Of a DNA stretch of 64,000 nucleotides, positions 34,958 to 43,864 are shown piece by piece. How positions within the stretch are numbered: position 1 is the first letter of the stretch; each line of letters opens with the position of its first letter. The notes under the pieces are model-generated. The model made no database searches, was not told where the DNA came from, and saw only the letters and a list, made by a program, of their open reading frames with translations. The stretch is taken from assembly GCF_037908215.1 (NCBI RefSeq), contig NZ_JBBLZC010000004.1:181416-245415 (forward strand), given 5' to 3'. The stretch is from Benzoatithermus flavus (GTDB taxonomy: Bacteria > Pseudomonadota > Alphaproteobacteria > Geminicoccales > Geminicoccaceae). The position numbers and the translations under genes were made by a program.

Positions 34958-35196
34958 CAGGTCCACTTCTCCTCGAAGCGTGCGCGCATGTCCTCGGGCA
35001 ACAGCGGCGGCTCGGCCTCGGCCTGCGCGAAATCCTGCTCCCAGCCCTCGCGCGGATGTGCCTTCGCCGGCAGCACGATCAGCCGCCCGGGCTCGACCTG
35101 GAGCTCCACCTCGTTGCCGAATCCACATTGCTCCAGGACAGGCTTCGGGGTGCGCAGGCCTTTCGAGTTTCCGATCCGTACCAGCGAAGCGCGCAT
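34915..35196 (-). CDS. AbrB/MazE-like antitoxin (partner toxin truncated)
   Basis: A 93-residue protein. The N-terminal swapped-hairpin DNA-binding domain reads SLVRIGNSKGLRTPKPVLEQ and VELQVEPGRLIVLPAKAHPR. The C-terminal half has the acidic toxin-binding segment PEDMRARFEEKWTW. Antitoxins of this type normally end at that Trp; here the frame reads 14 residues further, so the stop may also be mutated. It appears otherwise intact and could still bind DNA. The promoter is not clear. Confidence 0.72.
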   Translation of the reverse strand: MRASLVRIGNSKGLRTPKPVLEQCGFGNEVELQVEPGRLIVLPAKAHPREGWEQDFAQAEAEPPLLPEDMRARFEEKWTWWVSTRRRGSRCGS

Positions 35197-35369
35197 GGAC
35201 TAGCCCCGACCGATCATGTAAGTCCAAATGTATCTACACGCCGCGCCTTCAACGGATCCGCGGAGCGCCTTTCCTTCGTACCTAGCAGGATTCCGGACCC
35301 GCACCTTCGAGGGCGGGCCCTTGCCTGCCGGCCCGAGCCTCGCGCCGGAACGAGCCGCTCCGGATGCTC

Positions 35370-35397
35370 GTGGGCGGCGCTCGGCAGCGCCGCCCAC
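35370..35397. repeat. Perfect 12-bp inverted repeat
   Basis: GTGGGCGGCGCT (35370-35381) and AGCGCCGCCCAC (35386-35397) pair perfectly with a 4-base loop. It lies 8 bases past the stop of the 29-residue peptide gene and probably ends its transcript, although no T-run follows. Confidence 0.55.
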
Positions 35398-35404
35398 GGT
35401 CTCC

Positions 35405-35494
35405 TCAGGTCACCTGGGCGGCGACGATGAGCGCGATCGCCGCGGCGACGGCGGCGGCCAGGATGATGGTGGCGCCGAAATCGTAGAGACGCAT
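35405..35494 (-). CDS. Small membrane peptide, 29 residues
   Basis: An ORF starting MRLYDFGATIILAAA, a short polar start followed by one continuous hydrophobic helix of about 21 residues rich in Ala and Ile, ending in QVT. A strong Shine-Dalgarno GGAGGAA lies eight bases before ATG 35494, and a perfect 12-pair hairpin follows the stop; both suggest a real gene. It lies 209 bases downstream of the tyrosine autokinase on the same strand. The function is not known. A single-pass regulatory peptide for a membrane complex is one possibility. Confidence 0.6.
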   Translation of the reverse strand: MRLYDFGATIILAAAVAAAIALIVAAQVT

Positions 35495-35702
35495 CGAACC
35501 GGTTCCTCCGTTCTCGGGCCGGGCGGACATGGCTGTGGCCGGCACCGAACAGGATGCCGGCGGACGATCCGCTCGGCTCTGCCGCTATAGCTCGTTTCGA
35601 GCGCCTTGCCGACTACCGGCCCGTTCCGGCCTTCCCGAACGAAAGGCGCCCGCCGGAGCGGGGCTCGCGGCGGGCGCTGCGGCGGCTCGGACCGCCGGGA
35701 CG

Positions 35703-37967
35703 TCAGTTCACGTAGTACTTCTGGTACTTGCCGTAGTACTGGCCGACGTCGCCGTAGCCGTAATGGGCGTGCTTGCGCACATCCACCTGGGTCAGGACCA
35801 CGCCCGCGACGCTGGCCTTGGCCTCGCGCATGTGGGCGAGCGCGTTCACCACCGTATCCTTGCTGGTCTTCTCCCACTGCACGGCGAACAGGACCTTGTC
35901 GACCAGCCGGGCGACGACCTTGCTGTCGGTAACACCCAGGAGCGGTGCCGAGTCGAGCACGATGAAGTCGAACCGCTCCCTGAGCTCGGCCAGGAGCTGT
36001 TTCATCTTCTGGCTGCCGAGGAGATCGGTCGGGTTCGCCGTCTGGCGCTTGATGGGCAGATACCAGATGCCGCTCGCTTCGTCCCGGACCAGCACCTCGT
36101 CCAGCGTCTTCTCGCCGGCCATGTACTCGATGAGGCCCGCGGTCGGCTGGGTGCCGAGGTCGCGGTGCACGCTCGGGTGCCGGAGGTCGACGTCCATGAG
36201 CAGCACCTTCTGCCCCGAGTTGGCGGCGAAGCAGGCGAGACTCAGCGAGAGCGTCGACTTGCCTTCCTGCGGCAGCGAGGAGGTCACGAGCACCATCTTC
36301 GGCGGATGGTCGACATCCGAGAGCTGGAGCGAGGTGTAGATGGCGCGGAGCGATTCGGCGTAGGCCGAAAGCGGCTTGGCGATCAGATAGTTGTGCGGCT
36401 TCTGGTTGCGCTTGAGCCGCTCGAGCCGCGGCACGAGGCCCAAGGTGGGCAGGCCGATGAGCTGCTCGACCTGCTTGGCGCCGCGCAGGCCATTGTCGAG
36501 CCGCTCGAGCAGGAGGGCGAGGAGCGTGCCGAGCATGGCGGAGGCGGTGAAACCCACGGCACCGAACAATACGGGACCCGGCGTGCTCGGCTTGTCGGGC
36601 GGGGTCGCGACCGAGATCACCTTCGAATCGGCCTCGACGATGTCCTGCTGCTCCTTGGTCTCCTTGAACCGCTCGAGGAACGATTCGTAGAGCTGCCGGC
36701 TCGCCTGCGCCTGCCGCTCGAGCTCGCGCAAGCGCACACTGGCCTCGTTGTCGGCCGTGGTCTGCTTCTTGAGATCGTTGATCTCGCCCTCGATGGTGGC
36801 GACACCCGAGGCCAGCACCTTCACCTCGTTCTCGAGGCTTTTTGCGATCCGGTCGACCTCGCGCGCGATCTTGCTCTGCAGGTTCTGCTTCTCGGTCAGC
36901 AGCGTCTGCATCCGCGGGTGCTTCTCGCCGTAGAGGGTCTTGAGCTCGGACTCCTCCTTGGTCAGCGCCGCCTCCTGCTGGCGCAGGTTGATGATCACCT
37001 GCGAGTCGATGACGTCGCCCACCGTGTCGAGCTCCTCGCCGCCCCGCGCGCGCAGATCGCGCACGAGCTTGAGCTTCGCCTGCTTCTCGGCGAGTTCGGC
37101 CCGGGCACTGATCAGCGCCTTGCTGAGATCGGAGAGGTCCTTCTCCTTCAACGAGACGCCATCGGCGCTGACGAGCTGGTTCTTCTTGCGGAACTCCTGA
37201 ACGGCGGCCTCGGCCTTCTGCACCTCGTCGCGCAGGCTCTGGAGCCGCTCGCCGAGGAAGCCGCTCGCCTTGGACGTCGCCGCGCGCTTGGTGTCGATCT
37301 GGTCCTGGACGTAGGTCTGGGCCACGGTGTTGACGATCTTCGCGGCCTTCTCGGGATCCTTCGAGGTGAAGGAGAGTCCGATCACGTAGGAGCGGCCCTC
37401 CTGCGTGACCTTCAGGTTGTCGTCGAACTTGTCGATCGCCGCCTCGCGCTCGAGCGCCGGCTTGGCTTCGGCGGTGGCATCGAGCGGCTCGTCGGCGAGC
37501 CCGGTCGCGATCAGCCACTCCTTGGGCAGGAGCCCGAGGACCGTCGCGAACGGCCCGTCCACGTTGAGCGCCAGGTCGCCGGCCTTGCGGTCCAGAGCCC
37601 GATTGAACTCGGGATCCTGGTAGAGGTCCAGCTTCTGCATGATCCGGTCGGCCAGATCGCGCGACTTCAGCACCTTGATCTGGGTCTCGACCGTCGAGGC
37701 GTCGGTGCCGAGGCCCTGCAGCACCTGCTCGACATTGACCACCTTGGTCTGGCGCGGGTCGATCATGACCAGCGCTTTCGCCGTGTATTTCGGCGTGAGC
37801 TGGAAGCCGATGAGCACGGCCAGGGTCGTCAGCACCAGGATCGTCGAGAGGATCACCCAGCGGCGACGCCGCAGGATGGCGAGCAGATCCTTGATGTCGA
37901 TACCCGCATCCTGCGGTAGGTAATATTCTGGTGCAGGCTGGTAGGTTTGGGCAGGCGAGGTGGTCAT
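35703..37967 (-). CDS. Polysaccharide co-polymerase/tyrosine autokinase (Wzc/ExoP type)
   Basis: Controls chain length and export of a surface polysaccharide. The 754-residue protein has an N-terminal Wzz domain with a membrane helix (WVILSTILVLTTLAVLIGF), a long coiled-coil region (about 190-400) and a second helix near residue 475. The cytosolic BY-kinase domain has Walker A SSLPQEGKSTLSLSLA (Lys570), Walker A' VLLMDVDLRHPSVH and Walker B FDFIVLDSAPLLG. The C-terminus is a tyrosine cluster (YGYGDVGQYYGKYQKYYVN) that should be autophosphorylated. No polysaccharide export or glycosyltransferase genes are adjacent. Confidence 0.92.
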   Translation of the reverse strand: MTTSPAQTYQPAPEYYLPQDAGIDIKDLLAILRRRRWVILSTILVLTTLAVLIGFQLTPKYTAKALVMIDPRQTKVVNVEQVLQGLGTDASTVETQIKVLKSRDLADRIMQKLDLYQDPEFNRALDRKAGDLALNVDGPFATVLGLLPKEWLIATGLADEPLDATAEAKPALEREAAIDKFDDNLKVTQEGRSYVIGLSFTSKDPEKAAKIVNTVAQTYVQDQIDTKRAATSKASGFLGERLQSLRDEVQKAEAAVQEFRKKNQLVSADGVSLKEKDLSDLSKALISARAELAEKQAKLKLVRDLRARGGEELDTVGDVIDSQVIINLRQQEAALTKEESELKTLYGEKHPRMQTLLTEKQNLQSKIAREVDRIAKSLENEVKVLASGVATIEGEINDLKKQTTADNEASVRLRELERQAQASRQLYESFLERFKETKEQQDIVEADSKVISVATPPDKPSTPGPVLFGAVGFTASAMLGTLLALLLERLDNGLRGAKQVEQLIGLPTLGLVPRLERLKRNQKPHNYLIAKPLSAYAESLRAIYTSLQLSDVDHPPKMVLVTSSLPQEGKSTLSLSLACFAANSGQKVLLMDVDLRHPSVHRDLGTQPTAGLIEYMAGEKTLDEVLVRDEASGIWYLPIKRQTANPTDLLGSQKMKQLLAELRERFDFIVLDSAPLLGVTDSKVVARLVDKVLFAVQWEKTSKDTVVNALAHMREAKASVAGVVLTQVDVRKHAHYGYGDVGQYYGKYQKYYVN

Positions 37968-38351
37968 GTCCGTCCAGCTATGGCGGTGTTGCCGTTGGCA
38001 GGAGCGCTGCCGGCAGCATGCAATCGACTGGCTATATATACCATCGCATTAGGTACGGAAATCTCTAACCCGAACGCCTTGGGCGTGACATACTCTCGCG
38101 CAGGCTGACTAGCGTTGCGACATTCTGGCACTAACGGGTGATTTGAGACGGAGTGACGCACTACCGACAGCCGGCTTGCTTCGGTTCCTGCTTCTGGATA
38201 GGACCTCGCCTTCATCTTCCTGCTGCAGCCATCTTCCTGCTGCAGCGCACATCCTCTCCGGCCGCCTGCGGCGCTTGCGACCGCACGTCCCCTGGAGCGG
38301 GTGCCGTGCGCGTGGCATCGTCCCGGCCAAAGGACCCGTGGCAAGCGCAGG
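37968..38351. other. Divergent intergenic region between the autokinase gene and mutA
   Basis: About 380 bases with no convincing gene. It includes an AT-rich patch with TATATATA at 38032-38039, a likely promoter zone for the autokinase, and a 17-base tandem duplication at 38213-38246 nearer to mutA. No known regulatory RNA was recognised. Confidence 0.5.
38213..38246. repeat. 17-bp tandem duplication
   Basis: CATCTTCCTGCTGCAGC occurs twice with no gap (38213-38229 and 38230-38246). It lies about 106 bases upstream of the mutA start codon. It contains the PstI-like palindrome CTGCAG in each copy. It may be a slippage product or a doubled regulator site. Confidence 0.85.
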
Positions 38352-40334
38352 ATGGATCAGGTGGACAGTGACGAAGGCTTGAGCTTGACAGCGGACTTTC
38401 CCGCCGCCGACCGCGCCCAATGGCGCGCGCTGGTCGACAAGGTGCTGAAAGGCGCCGATTTCGAGCGCCGGCTCGTGCGCACGACCTACGACGGCATTCC
38501 GGTCCGGCCGCTCTACGACATCGACGAGACCGCTCCTTTACGGGCCGCAGCGGGCCTGCCCGGCAGCGCTCCCTTCCTTCGCGGCGCCACCGCCGCCGGC
38601 ACGGTCGCCGGCGGCTGGGACGTGCGCCAGCGCCACGCTCATCCCGACCCTGCCATCGCCAACGCCGAGATCCTGGAGGATCTCGAGCGCGGCGTGACCT
38701 CGATCCAGCTTCGTTTCGATCGTGCGCTCGCGGCCGGCGGCACCACACCGGACGGGATCGTCGCCTACGATCTCGCAGCGCTCGAACGCACGCTCGAAGG
38801 CGTCTATCTCGACCTCGCCCCGGTCGGCCTCGATGCCGGTGCGCGCTTTGCGGAAGCCGCCGAGCTGCTGCTCGCCCTGGTCGAGCGCCGCGGGCTTGAT
38901 CCGGCTGCGGTCCGCGCCGACCTCGACGCCGATCCGCTGGGCGCTCTGGCGCAGGGCGAGGCCCTCGACCCGGCGGCGGCGCACGACCGGGCGCTGGTGC
39001 TCGCCCGCACCGTGGCGGCCCGCTGGCCGCAGGTCGGCGCCTTCCTCGCCGATGGCCGTCCCTACCACGCGGGCGGCGCCACCGAGGCGCAGGAACTCGC
39101 CTGCGCCGTCGCGAGCGGCATCTTCTACCTGCGAGCGCTGGTCGAAGCCGGTATCCCGGCCGCCGAAGCCGCCCGCCAGATCGGCATGGCACTCGCCGTG
39201 GACGCCGATTTCTTCCTCGGCGTGGCGAAGCTCCGAGCGCTCCGCCGTCTCTGGGCCCGCGTGCTCGAAGTGGCAGGGACACCCGAGGCCATGCGCCGGC
39301 TTCGTCTTCGTGCCGAGACCGCGACGCGGATGTTCAGCCGTCGTGATCCTTACGTGAACATGCTGCGCAGCACGGTCGCCACCTTCGCTGCGGCGGCCGG
39401 CGGGGCCACCAGCATCACCGTCCTGCCGTTCGACCATGCGCTGGGCTTCCTGCCCGACGCCTTCGCCCGCCGGATCGCCCGCAACACCCAGCTCGTGCTG
39501 CGCGAGGAGAGCAATCTCGGCCGGGTGATCGATCCTGCCGGTGGCGCCTCGTACGTCGAGGCGCTCACCGACCAGCTCGCCAAGAAGGCCTGGGCTCTCG
39601 TCCAGGAGATCGAGCGCCGGGGCGGCATGCTGGCGGCGCTGCGGGCCGGCTGGCTGCAAGCCCTCGTCGCCGAGAGCTGGGCCGAGCGGCTGCGGCAGCT
39701 CGCGACCCGCCGCGAGCCCGTGACCGGCGTGTCCGAGTTCCCGGATCTTTACGAGGAGCCGCGGCGCGGGGCGCCTTTGCCCGATCTTTCGGCGCTCGTC
39801 GCCGACGTTCGGGCACGGCTCGGAAACCCGACCCCGACACCCTCTTCCGGCATCGCCGCCATCCCGGCCCATCGTTTGGCCGAGCCGTTCGAAGCCTTGC
39901 GCGACCGGAGCGATGCCATCCTCGCCCGCACCGGTGCGCGCCCGCGCGTGTTCTTGTGCAATCTCGGCCGGCTGGCCGAGTTCACGGCGCGCGCCACGTT
40001 CGCGAAGAACCTGTTCGAGGCCGGCGGGCTCGAGACCGTGGCGAGCGAGCCCATCGCCTCGCTCGAGGAGATCGGCCACGCCTTCAAGGCCAGCGGCGCC
40101 AGGCTCGCCGCGATCTGCTCGAGCGACGAAAACTACGCCGCCATGGCGGAAGGCGCTGCCCGCGCGCTCGAGCACGCCCATGCCGCACGCATCTACCTGA
40201 TGGGCCGCCCGGAGGAGGAGCGCCGCGCGGCTTACGAGGCGGCGGGCATCGACGAGTTCGTGTACGTGGGCTCGAACGTGCTCGAGATGCTCGAGCGCGC
40301 CTATGAGACCCTGGCTGGTGAGGCAGCAGCATGA
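38352..40334 (+). CDS. mutA: Methylmalonyl-CoA mutase, small (beta) subunit
   Basis: Non-catalytic partner of MutB in the succinyl-CoA/methylmalonyl-CoA interconversion. The 660-residue protein shows RTTYDGIPVRPLY, SRRDPYVNMLRSTVATFAAA, NTQLVLREESNLGRVIDPAG and a C-terminal B12-like fold that reads VFLCNLGRLAEFTARATFAK. The cobalamin-binding DxHxxG is absent, as expected for the small subunit. It overlaps mutB by 4 bases. ATG 38352 was chosen because it matches the family start. Confidence 0.92.
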   Translation: MDQVDSDEGLSLTADFPAADRAQWRALVDKVLKGADFERRLVRTTYDGIPVRPLYDIDETAPLRAAAGLPGSAPFLRGATAAGTVAGGWDVRQRHAHPDPAIANAEILEDLERGVTSIQLRFDRALAAGGTTPDGIVAYDLAALERTLEGVYLDLAPVGLDAGARFAEAAELLLALVERRGLDPAAVRADLDADPLGALAQGEALDPAAAHDRALVLARTVAARWPQVGAFLADGRPYHAGGATEAQELACAVASGIFYLRALVEAGIPAAEAARQIGMALAVDADFFLGVAKLRALRRLWARVLEVAGTPEAMRRLRLRAETATRMFSRRDPYVNMLRSTVATFAAAAGGATSITVLPFDHALGFLPDAFARRIARNTQLVLREESNLGRVIDPAGGASYVEALTDQLAKKAWALVQEIERRGGMLAALRAGWLQALVAESWAERLRQLATRREPVTGVSEFPDLYEEPRRGAPLPDLSALVADVRARLGNPTPTPSSGIAAIPAHRLAEPFEALRDRSDAILARTGARPRVFLCNLGRLAEFTARATFAKNLFEAGGLETVASEPIASLEEIGHAFKASGARLAAICSSDENYAAMAEGAARALEHAHAARIYLMGRPEEERRAAYEAAGIDEFVYVGSNVLEMLERAYETLAGEAAA

Positions 40335-42529
40335 CCCGGATCCCGAGCTTCGCCGACGTCGCCCTGGGCAGCGCGACGCCCACGGCCGATCCTGCCGCCT
40401 GGGCCGAGGCCTTCGCCGCCGAGACCGGCCACACGCCCGAGGAGATGAGTTGGACCACCCCGGAAGCCATTCCGGTGAAGCCGCTCTATACCGGTGCCGA
40501 TACGGACGGCCTCGACTTCTTGCGCACCTATCCCGGCCTGCCGCCATTCTTACGCGGCCCTTACCCCACCATGTACACGACCCAGCCCTGGACGATCCGG
40601 CAATATGCCGGCTTCTCCACGGCCGAGGACAGCAACGCCTTCTACCGCCGCAACCTCGCCGCCGGGCAAAAGGGCCTCTCGGTGGCCTTCGACCTCGCGA
40701 CGCACCGGGGCTACGACAGTGACCACCCGCGGGTCGCGGGCGACGTCGGTATGGCGGGGGTCGCGATCGATTCCATCCTCGACATGAGGACGCTGTTCGC
40801 GGGCATCCCGCTTGATCAGATGAGCGTGTCGATGACCATGAACGGCGCGGTGCTGCCGATCATGGCGCTCTACATCGTCGCCGCCGAAGAGCAGGGCGTC
40901 TCGGCGGCGAAGCTCAGCGGCACCATCCAGAACGACATCCTGAAGGAGTTCATGGTCCGCAACACCTACATCTTCCCGCCGGCGCCATCGATGCGGATCA
41001 TCTCGGACATCTTCGCCTACACGGCGAAGAACATGCCGAAGTTCAACTCGATCAGCATCTCCGGCTACCACATGCAGGAGGCGGGGGCGACCGCCGACCT
41101 CGAGCTCGCCTACACGCTCGCCGATGGTGTCGAGTATATCCGCTGCGGCCGGATGGCCGGCCTCGACATCGATGCCTTCGCGCCACGGCTGTCGTTCTTC
41201 TGGGCGATCGGCATGAACTTCTTCATGGAGGTGGCGAAGCTCCGCGCCGCCCGCCTCTTGTGGGCGAAGCTCGTGAAGCCGTTCGAGCCCAAGGACACCA
41301 AGTCCTTGGCACTTCGCACCCACTGCCAGACCTCGGGCTGGTCCTTGACGGCACAGGACGTGTTCAACAACGTCATCCGCACCTGCATCGAGGCGCTCGC
41401 CGCCACCCACGGCCACACCCAATCGCTCCACACCAACGCGCTCGACGAGGCGCTGGCCCTTCCCACCGACTTCTCGGCCCGGATCGCGCGCAACACCCAG
41501 CTCCAGATCCAGCAGGAGACCGGGATCACGCGCACGATCGACCCCTGGGGCGGCAGCTACTACGTCGAACGCCTGACCTACGACCTGGCGCGGCGGGCCT
41601 GGGGCCACATCCAGGAGGTCGAGGCCTCGGGCGGCATGGCCAAGGCGATCGAGCAGGGCATCCCGAAGCTCCGGATCGAGGAGGCCGCCGCGCGCACCCA
41701 GGCCCGGATCGACAGCGGCAAGCAGACCGTGGTCGGCGTCAACAAGTACAAGCTCGAGGAGAACGAGGACATCCCGGTCCTGAAGGTGGACAACTCGGCC
41801 GTCCGCGCCCGTCAGATCGCGAAGCTCGCCCAGCTCCGGAGTCAGCGCGACCAGGCGGCGGTCCGTGCGGCGCTCGACGCGCTCACCCGCTGTGCCGAGA
41901 CCGGCGAGGGCAACCTGCTCGACCTCGCCGTGCAGGCGGCGCGCGCCAAGGCGACCGTGGGCGAGATCACGGACGCGCTCGAGAAAGTCTGGGGCCGGCA
42001 CGTCGCCGAGATCCGCTCGATCGCCGGGGTCTATGCCAAGGAGGTGGGGGAGCCCGTGAGCGTGAAACGCGCGCGCGCGCTGGTCGAGGCCTTCGCTGCC
42101 GCCGAGGGCCGGCGGCCGCGCATCCTGATCGCCAAGATGGGCCAGGACGGCCACGACCGCGGTCAGAAAGTGATCGCGACGGCCTTCGCCGATCTCGGCT
42201 TCGACGTCGACATCGGCCCCCTCTTCCAGACCCCGGCCGAAGCGGCGCAGCAGGCGGTCGACAACGACGTCCATATCGTCGGCGTCTCCTCGCTCGCTGC
42301 CGGTCATCTGACGCTCGTGCCCGAGCTCAGGAAGGAGCTGGAGGCCCGCGGCCGCGACGACATCCTGATCGTGGTGGGCGGCGTCGTCCCGCCACAGGAC
42401 CACGAGGCGCTCTATGCCGCCGGCGCCAGAGCGATCTTCCCGCCCGGCACGGTCATCGCCGAGGCGGCGGCCGACCTTCTGGAGAAGCTCTCGCACGAGC
42501 TCGGCTACGAGCTGAAGGCGGCGGAGTAG
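40331..42529 (+). CDS. mutB: Methylmalonyl-CoA mutase, large (alpha) subunit
   Basis: Adenosylcobalamin-dependent mutase, 732 residues. The TIM-barrel part shows TMYTTQPWTIRQYAGFSTAE, SVSMTMNGAVLPIMALYIVA and IDPWGGSYYVERLT. The C-terminal cobalamin domain carries DGHDRG at residues 606-611, with His608 as the lower cobalt ligand, followed by VGVSSLAAGHLTLVPEL. Together with MutA it lets the cell use propionyl-CoA from odd-chain fatty acids or branched amino acids. No epimerase or propionyl-CoA carboxylase lies in the window. Confidence 0.96.
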   Translation: MTRIPSFADVALGSATPTADPAAWAEAFAAETGHTPEEMSWTTPEAIPVKPLYTGADTDGLDFLRTYPGLPPFLRGPYPTMYTTQPWTIRQYAGFSTAEDSNAFYRRNLAAGQKGLSVAFDLATHRGYDSDHPRVAGDVGMAGVAIDSILDMRTLFAGIPLDQMSVSMTMNGAVLPIMALYIVAAEEQGVSAAKLSGTIQNDILKEFMVRNTYIFPPAPSMRIISDIFAYTAKNMPKFNSISISGYHMQEAGATADLELAYTLADGVEYIRCGRMAGLDIDAFAPRLSFFWAIGMNFFMEVAKLRAARLLWAKLVKPFEPKDTKSLALRTHCQTSGWSLTAQDVFNNVIRTCIEALAATHGHTQSLHTNALDEALALPTDFSARIARNTQLQIQQETGITRTIDPWGGSYYVERLTYDLARRAWGHIQEVEASGGMAKAIEQGIPKLRIEEAAARTQARIDSGKQTVVGVNKYKLEENEDIPVLKVDNSAVRARQIAKLAQLRSQRDQAAVRAALDALTRCAETGEGNLLDLAVQAARAKATVGEITDALEKVWGRHVAEIRSIAGVYAKEVGEPVSVKRARALVEAFAAAEGRRPRILIAKMGQDGHDRGQKVIATAFADLGFDVDIGPLFQTPAEAAQQAVDNDVHIVGVSSLAAGHLTLVPELRKELEARGRDDILIVVGGVVPPQDHEALYAAGARAIFPPGTVIAEAAADLLEKLSHELGYELKAAE

Positions 42530-42538
42530 CGGCCTGGG

Positions 42539-42948
42539 TCAGGCCAGGATCGCATCGGGCTCCACCCGCTGGAGCCCGGCGATCACGTCGAAGGCGCGAT
42601 CGTAGCTGCAGATGGCGTCGAGGTCATGCAGGCGCACGACGGCAGCGCGTACGCCATCTCGCGCCATCAGGTTGTGGTAGCAGTCCATCAAGTCGTGCGC
42701 CTCGTCCATGATCTCGGCCGTGACCGGAAGGACCATGGGGAAGAGCCGGCGTGTCAGGCCATAGACCTTACTGGCGGTTTCCCAGCGGCCAATGGTCCGG
42801 TAGCGATGTAGCAGCTCCTGAAGCATCTCGGCGTCGATAATGGCTTCGACCGCCCCAGCACCGATCCGCTCGAGGAGATCGGCGCTAGGCTTTTCATGCG
42901 GATGCTCGGCGCCGATTACATCAGGATATTGGCATCGAGAAGGATCAC
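42539..42948 (-). pseudogene. PIN-domain (VapC-like) toxin, frameshifted
   Basis: GTG 42948 opens VILLDANILM and then hits TAA at 42916-42918. From there on, another frame continues with VIGAEHPHEKPSADLLERIG, IDAEMLQELLHRYRTIGRWE and the acidic ICSYDRAFDVI, a full PIN domain of about 135 residues. A tyrosine and valine codon pair is expected at the break, which fits a loss of 4 bases or an equivalent shift. Its GTG overlaps the stop of the antitoxin fragment (GTGA), the usual toxin-antitoxin coupling. Confidence 0.75.
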
Positions 42949-43124
42949 GGCAGCGGCTCATCGGGCCGCGGCACACTTTCCTCCTTCATGGTGGGAACAT
43001 CAGCTACTGGCAGGCGAAAGGCTGCCAAGGCCCGTGCCGCCTCCAGCCGACCCTCGTCGTCGACCAGGCCATACTGTCGCTCGCACGCCGTTCGGACAAG
43101 CTCACCGATGCTCGTCCGGCGCTG
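42945..43124 (-). pseudogene. Antitoxin C-terminal fragment (ribbon-helix-helix type)
   Basis: About 59 residues starting QRRTSIGELVRTACERQYGL and ending VPRPDEPLP. The first part is the second half of a ribbon-helix-helix domain and the rest is the toxin-binding tail. The N-terminal strand and first helix are missing; the frame instead continues upstream into rhodanese sequence (ending LLDARPAGFFLSQ). No ATG, GTG or TTG start lies near the junction, so it is probably not expressed. It is coupled to the broken PIN toxin downstream. Confidence 0.65.
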
Positions 43125-43129
43125 GGCGG

Positions 43130-43735
43130 CAAGCTGGCTCAGGAAGAAGCCCGCGGGCCTCGCATCGAGCAGCCGACCGTTCTCGCCGTCCGCGAGCTCC
43201 GCTCGATCTCGGCGCGGGAGGCGAGTCGGGTCGGGTCGAGCCCTGCCGTGACGAAGCCCGAGGGCGGCACGGCAACCGGCTCGGTCGAGACCGGCAGGCC
43301 TGCCTCCTGCCACGCCTTCATCCCGCCGTTCAGGATCGAAAGCTGCGGAACGCCGAGGCTCTTCAACATCCAGTAGACGCGCGCCGCCCCGCCGAAGTCG
43401 GTGGCATCGGTCCCGGCGTGAGCGATCACGACCGGCGTCGACCGGTTGATCCCTAGACCGCACACGAGATCGACGAGCTTCTCCACAGGCGGCAGCTCGC
43501 CGGGATTGTCGGCCGGCCCGCGCTAGCGTGGGTAAGGAGCCGGAACCGCACCTGGAATGTGCCCCGTCTCGTAAGCGGTCCTGCCGTCCGCCGCGGGTTT
43601 CGCGTTGCGGATGTCCACGACCCGCACCTGTCCGGCCCGGACCAGCGGCTCGAGCTCGGCGGGCGTCAACGGCTTGCCGATCTCCGCTCGGGCGGCGTCG
43701 ATCCCGGCCAGCAGAAGGGCCGCGACCGCCAGCAT
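43130..43735 (-). pseudogene. Secreted rhodanese/sulfurtransferase, broken in several places
   Basis: ATG 43735 begins with a signal peptide (MLAVAALLLAGIDAARA), then a rhodanese domain with VRVVDIRNAKPAADGR and HIPGAVPAPYPR. It then meets an amber stop at 43523-43525, where a Trp (WRGP in relatives) is expected. The same frame continues after the stop with VEKLVDLVCGLGINRS, LSILNGGMKAWQEAGLP and DPTRLASRAEIE. A shift near 43200 then moves to LADGENGRLLDARPAGFFLS, which runs into the antitoxin fragment. The second rhodanese domain, with its catalytic Cys, is cut off. It is a nonfunctional relic. Confidence 0.75.
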
Positions 43736-43864
43736 CCTATCCTGATGAGTGATCTCATGCCTCCTCCGCCCGTCCTCACCTCGGAGCAAGACGTAGAAGG
43801 AAGCGGACCAAATTCAACACCAAAATAGCATGCCTTAAGATGATATACTAAAAAAATTCGTATT

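Noticed and set aside
37968..38351. Short frames in the autokinase-mutA spacer as possible genes
   Set aside because: They are Arg/Ser-rich, lack ribosome-binding sites and change frame across the tandem duplication.
38538..40547. Open frame of 669 codons on the minus strand opposite mutA
   Set aside because: Antisense shadow of a strongly conserved gene; no recognisable protein motif.
42531..42545. GGCCTGGGTCAGGCC inverted repeat after mutB as a terminator
   Set aside because: The stem is only six pairs, has a three-base loop and no T-run, and it overlaps the end of the PIN relic.
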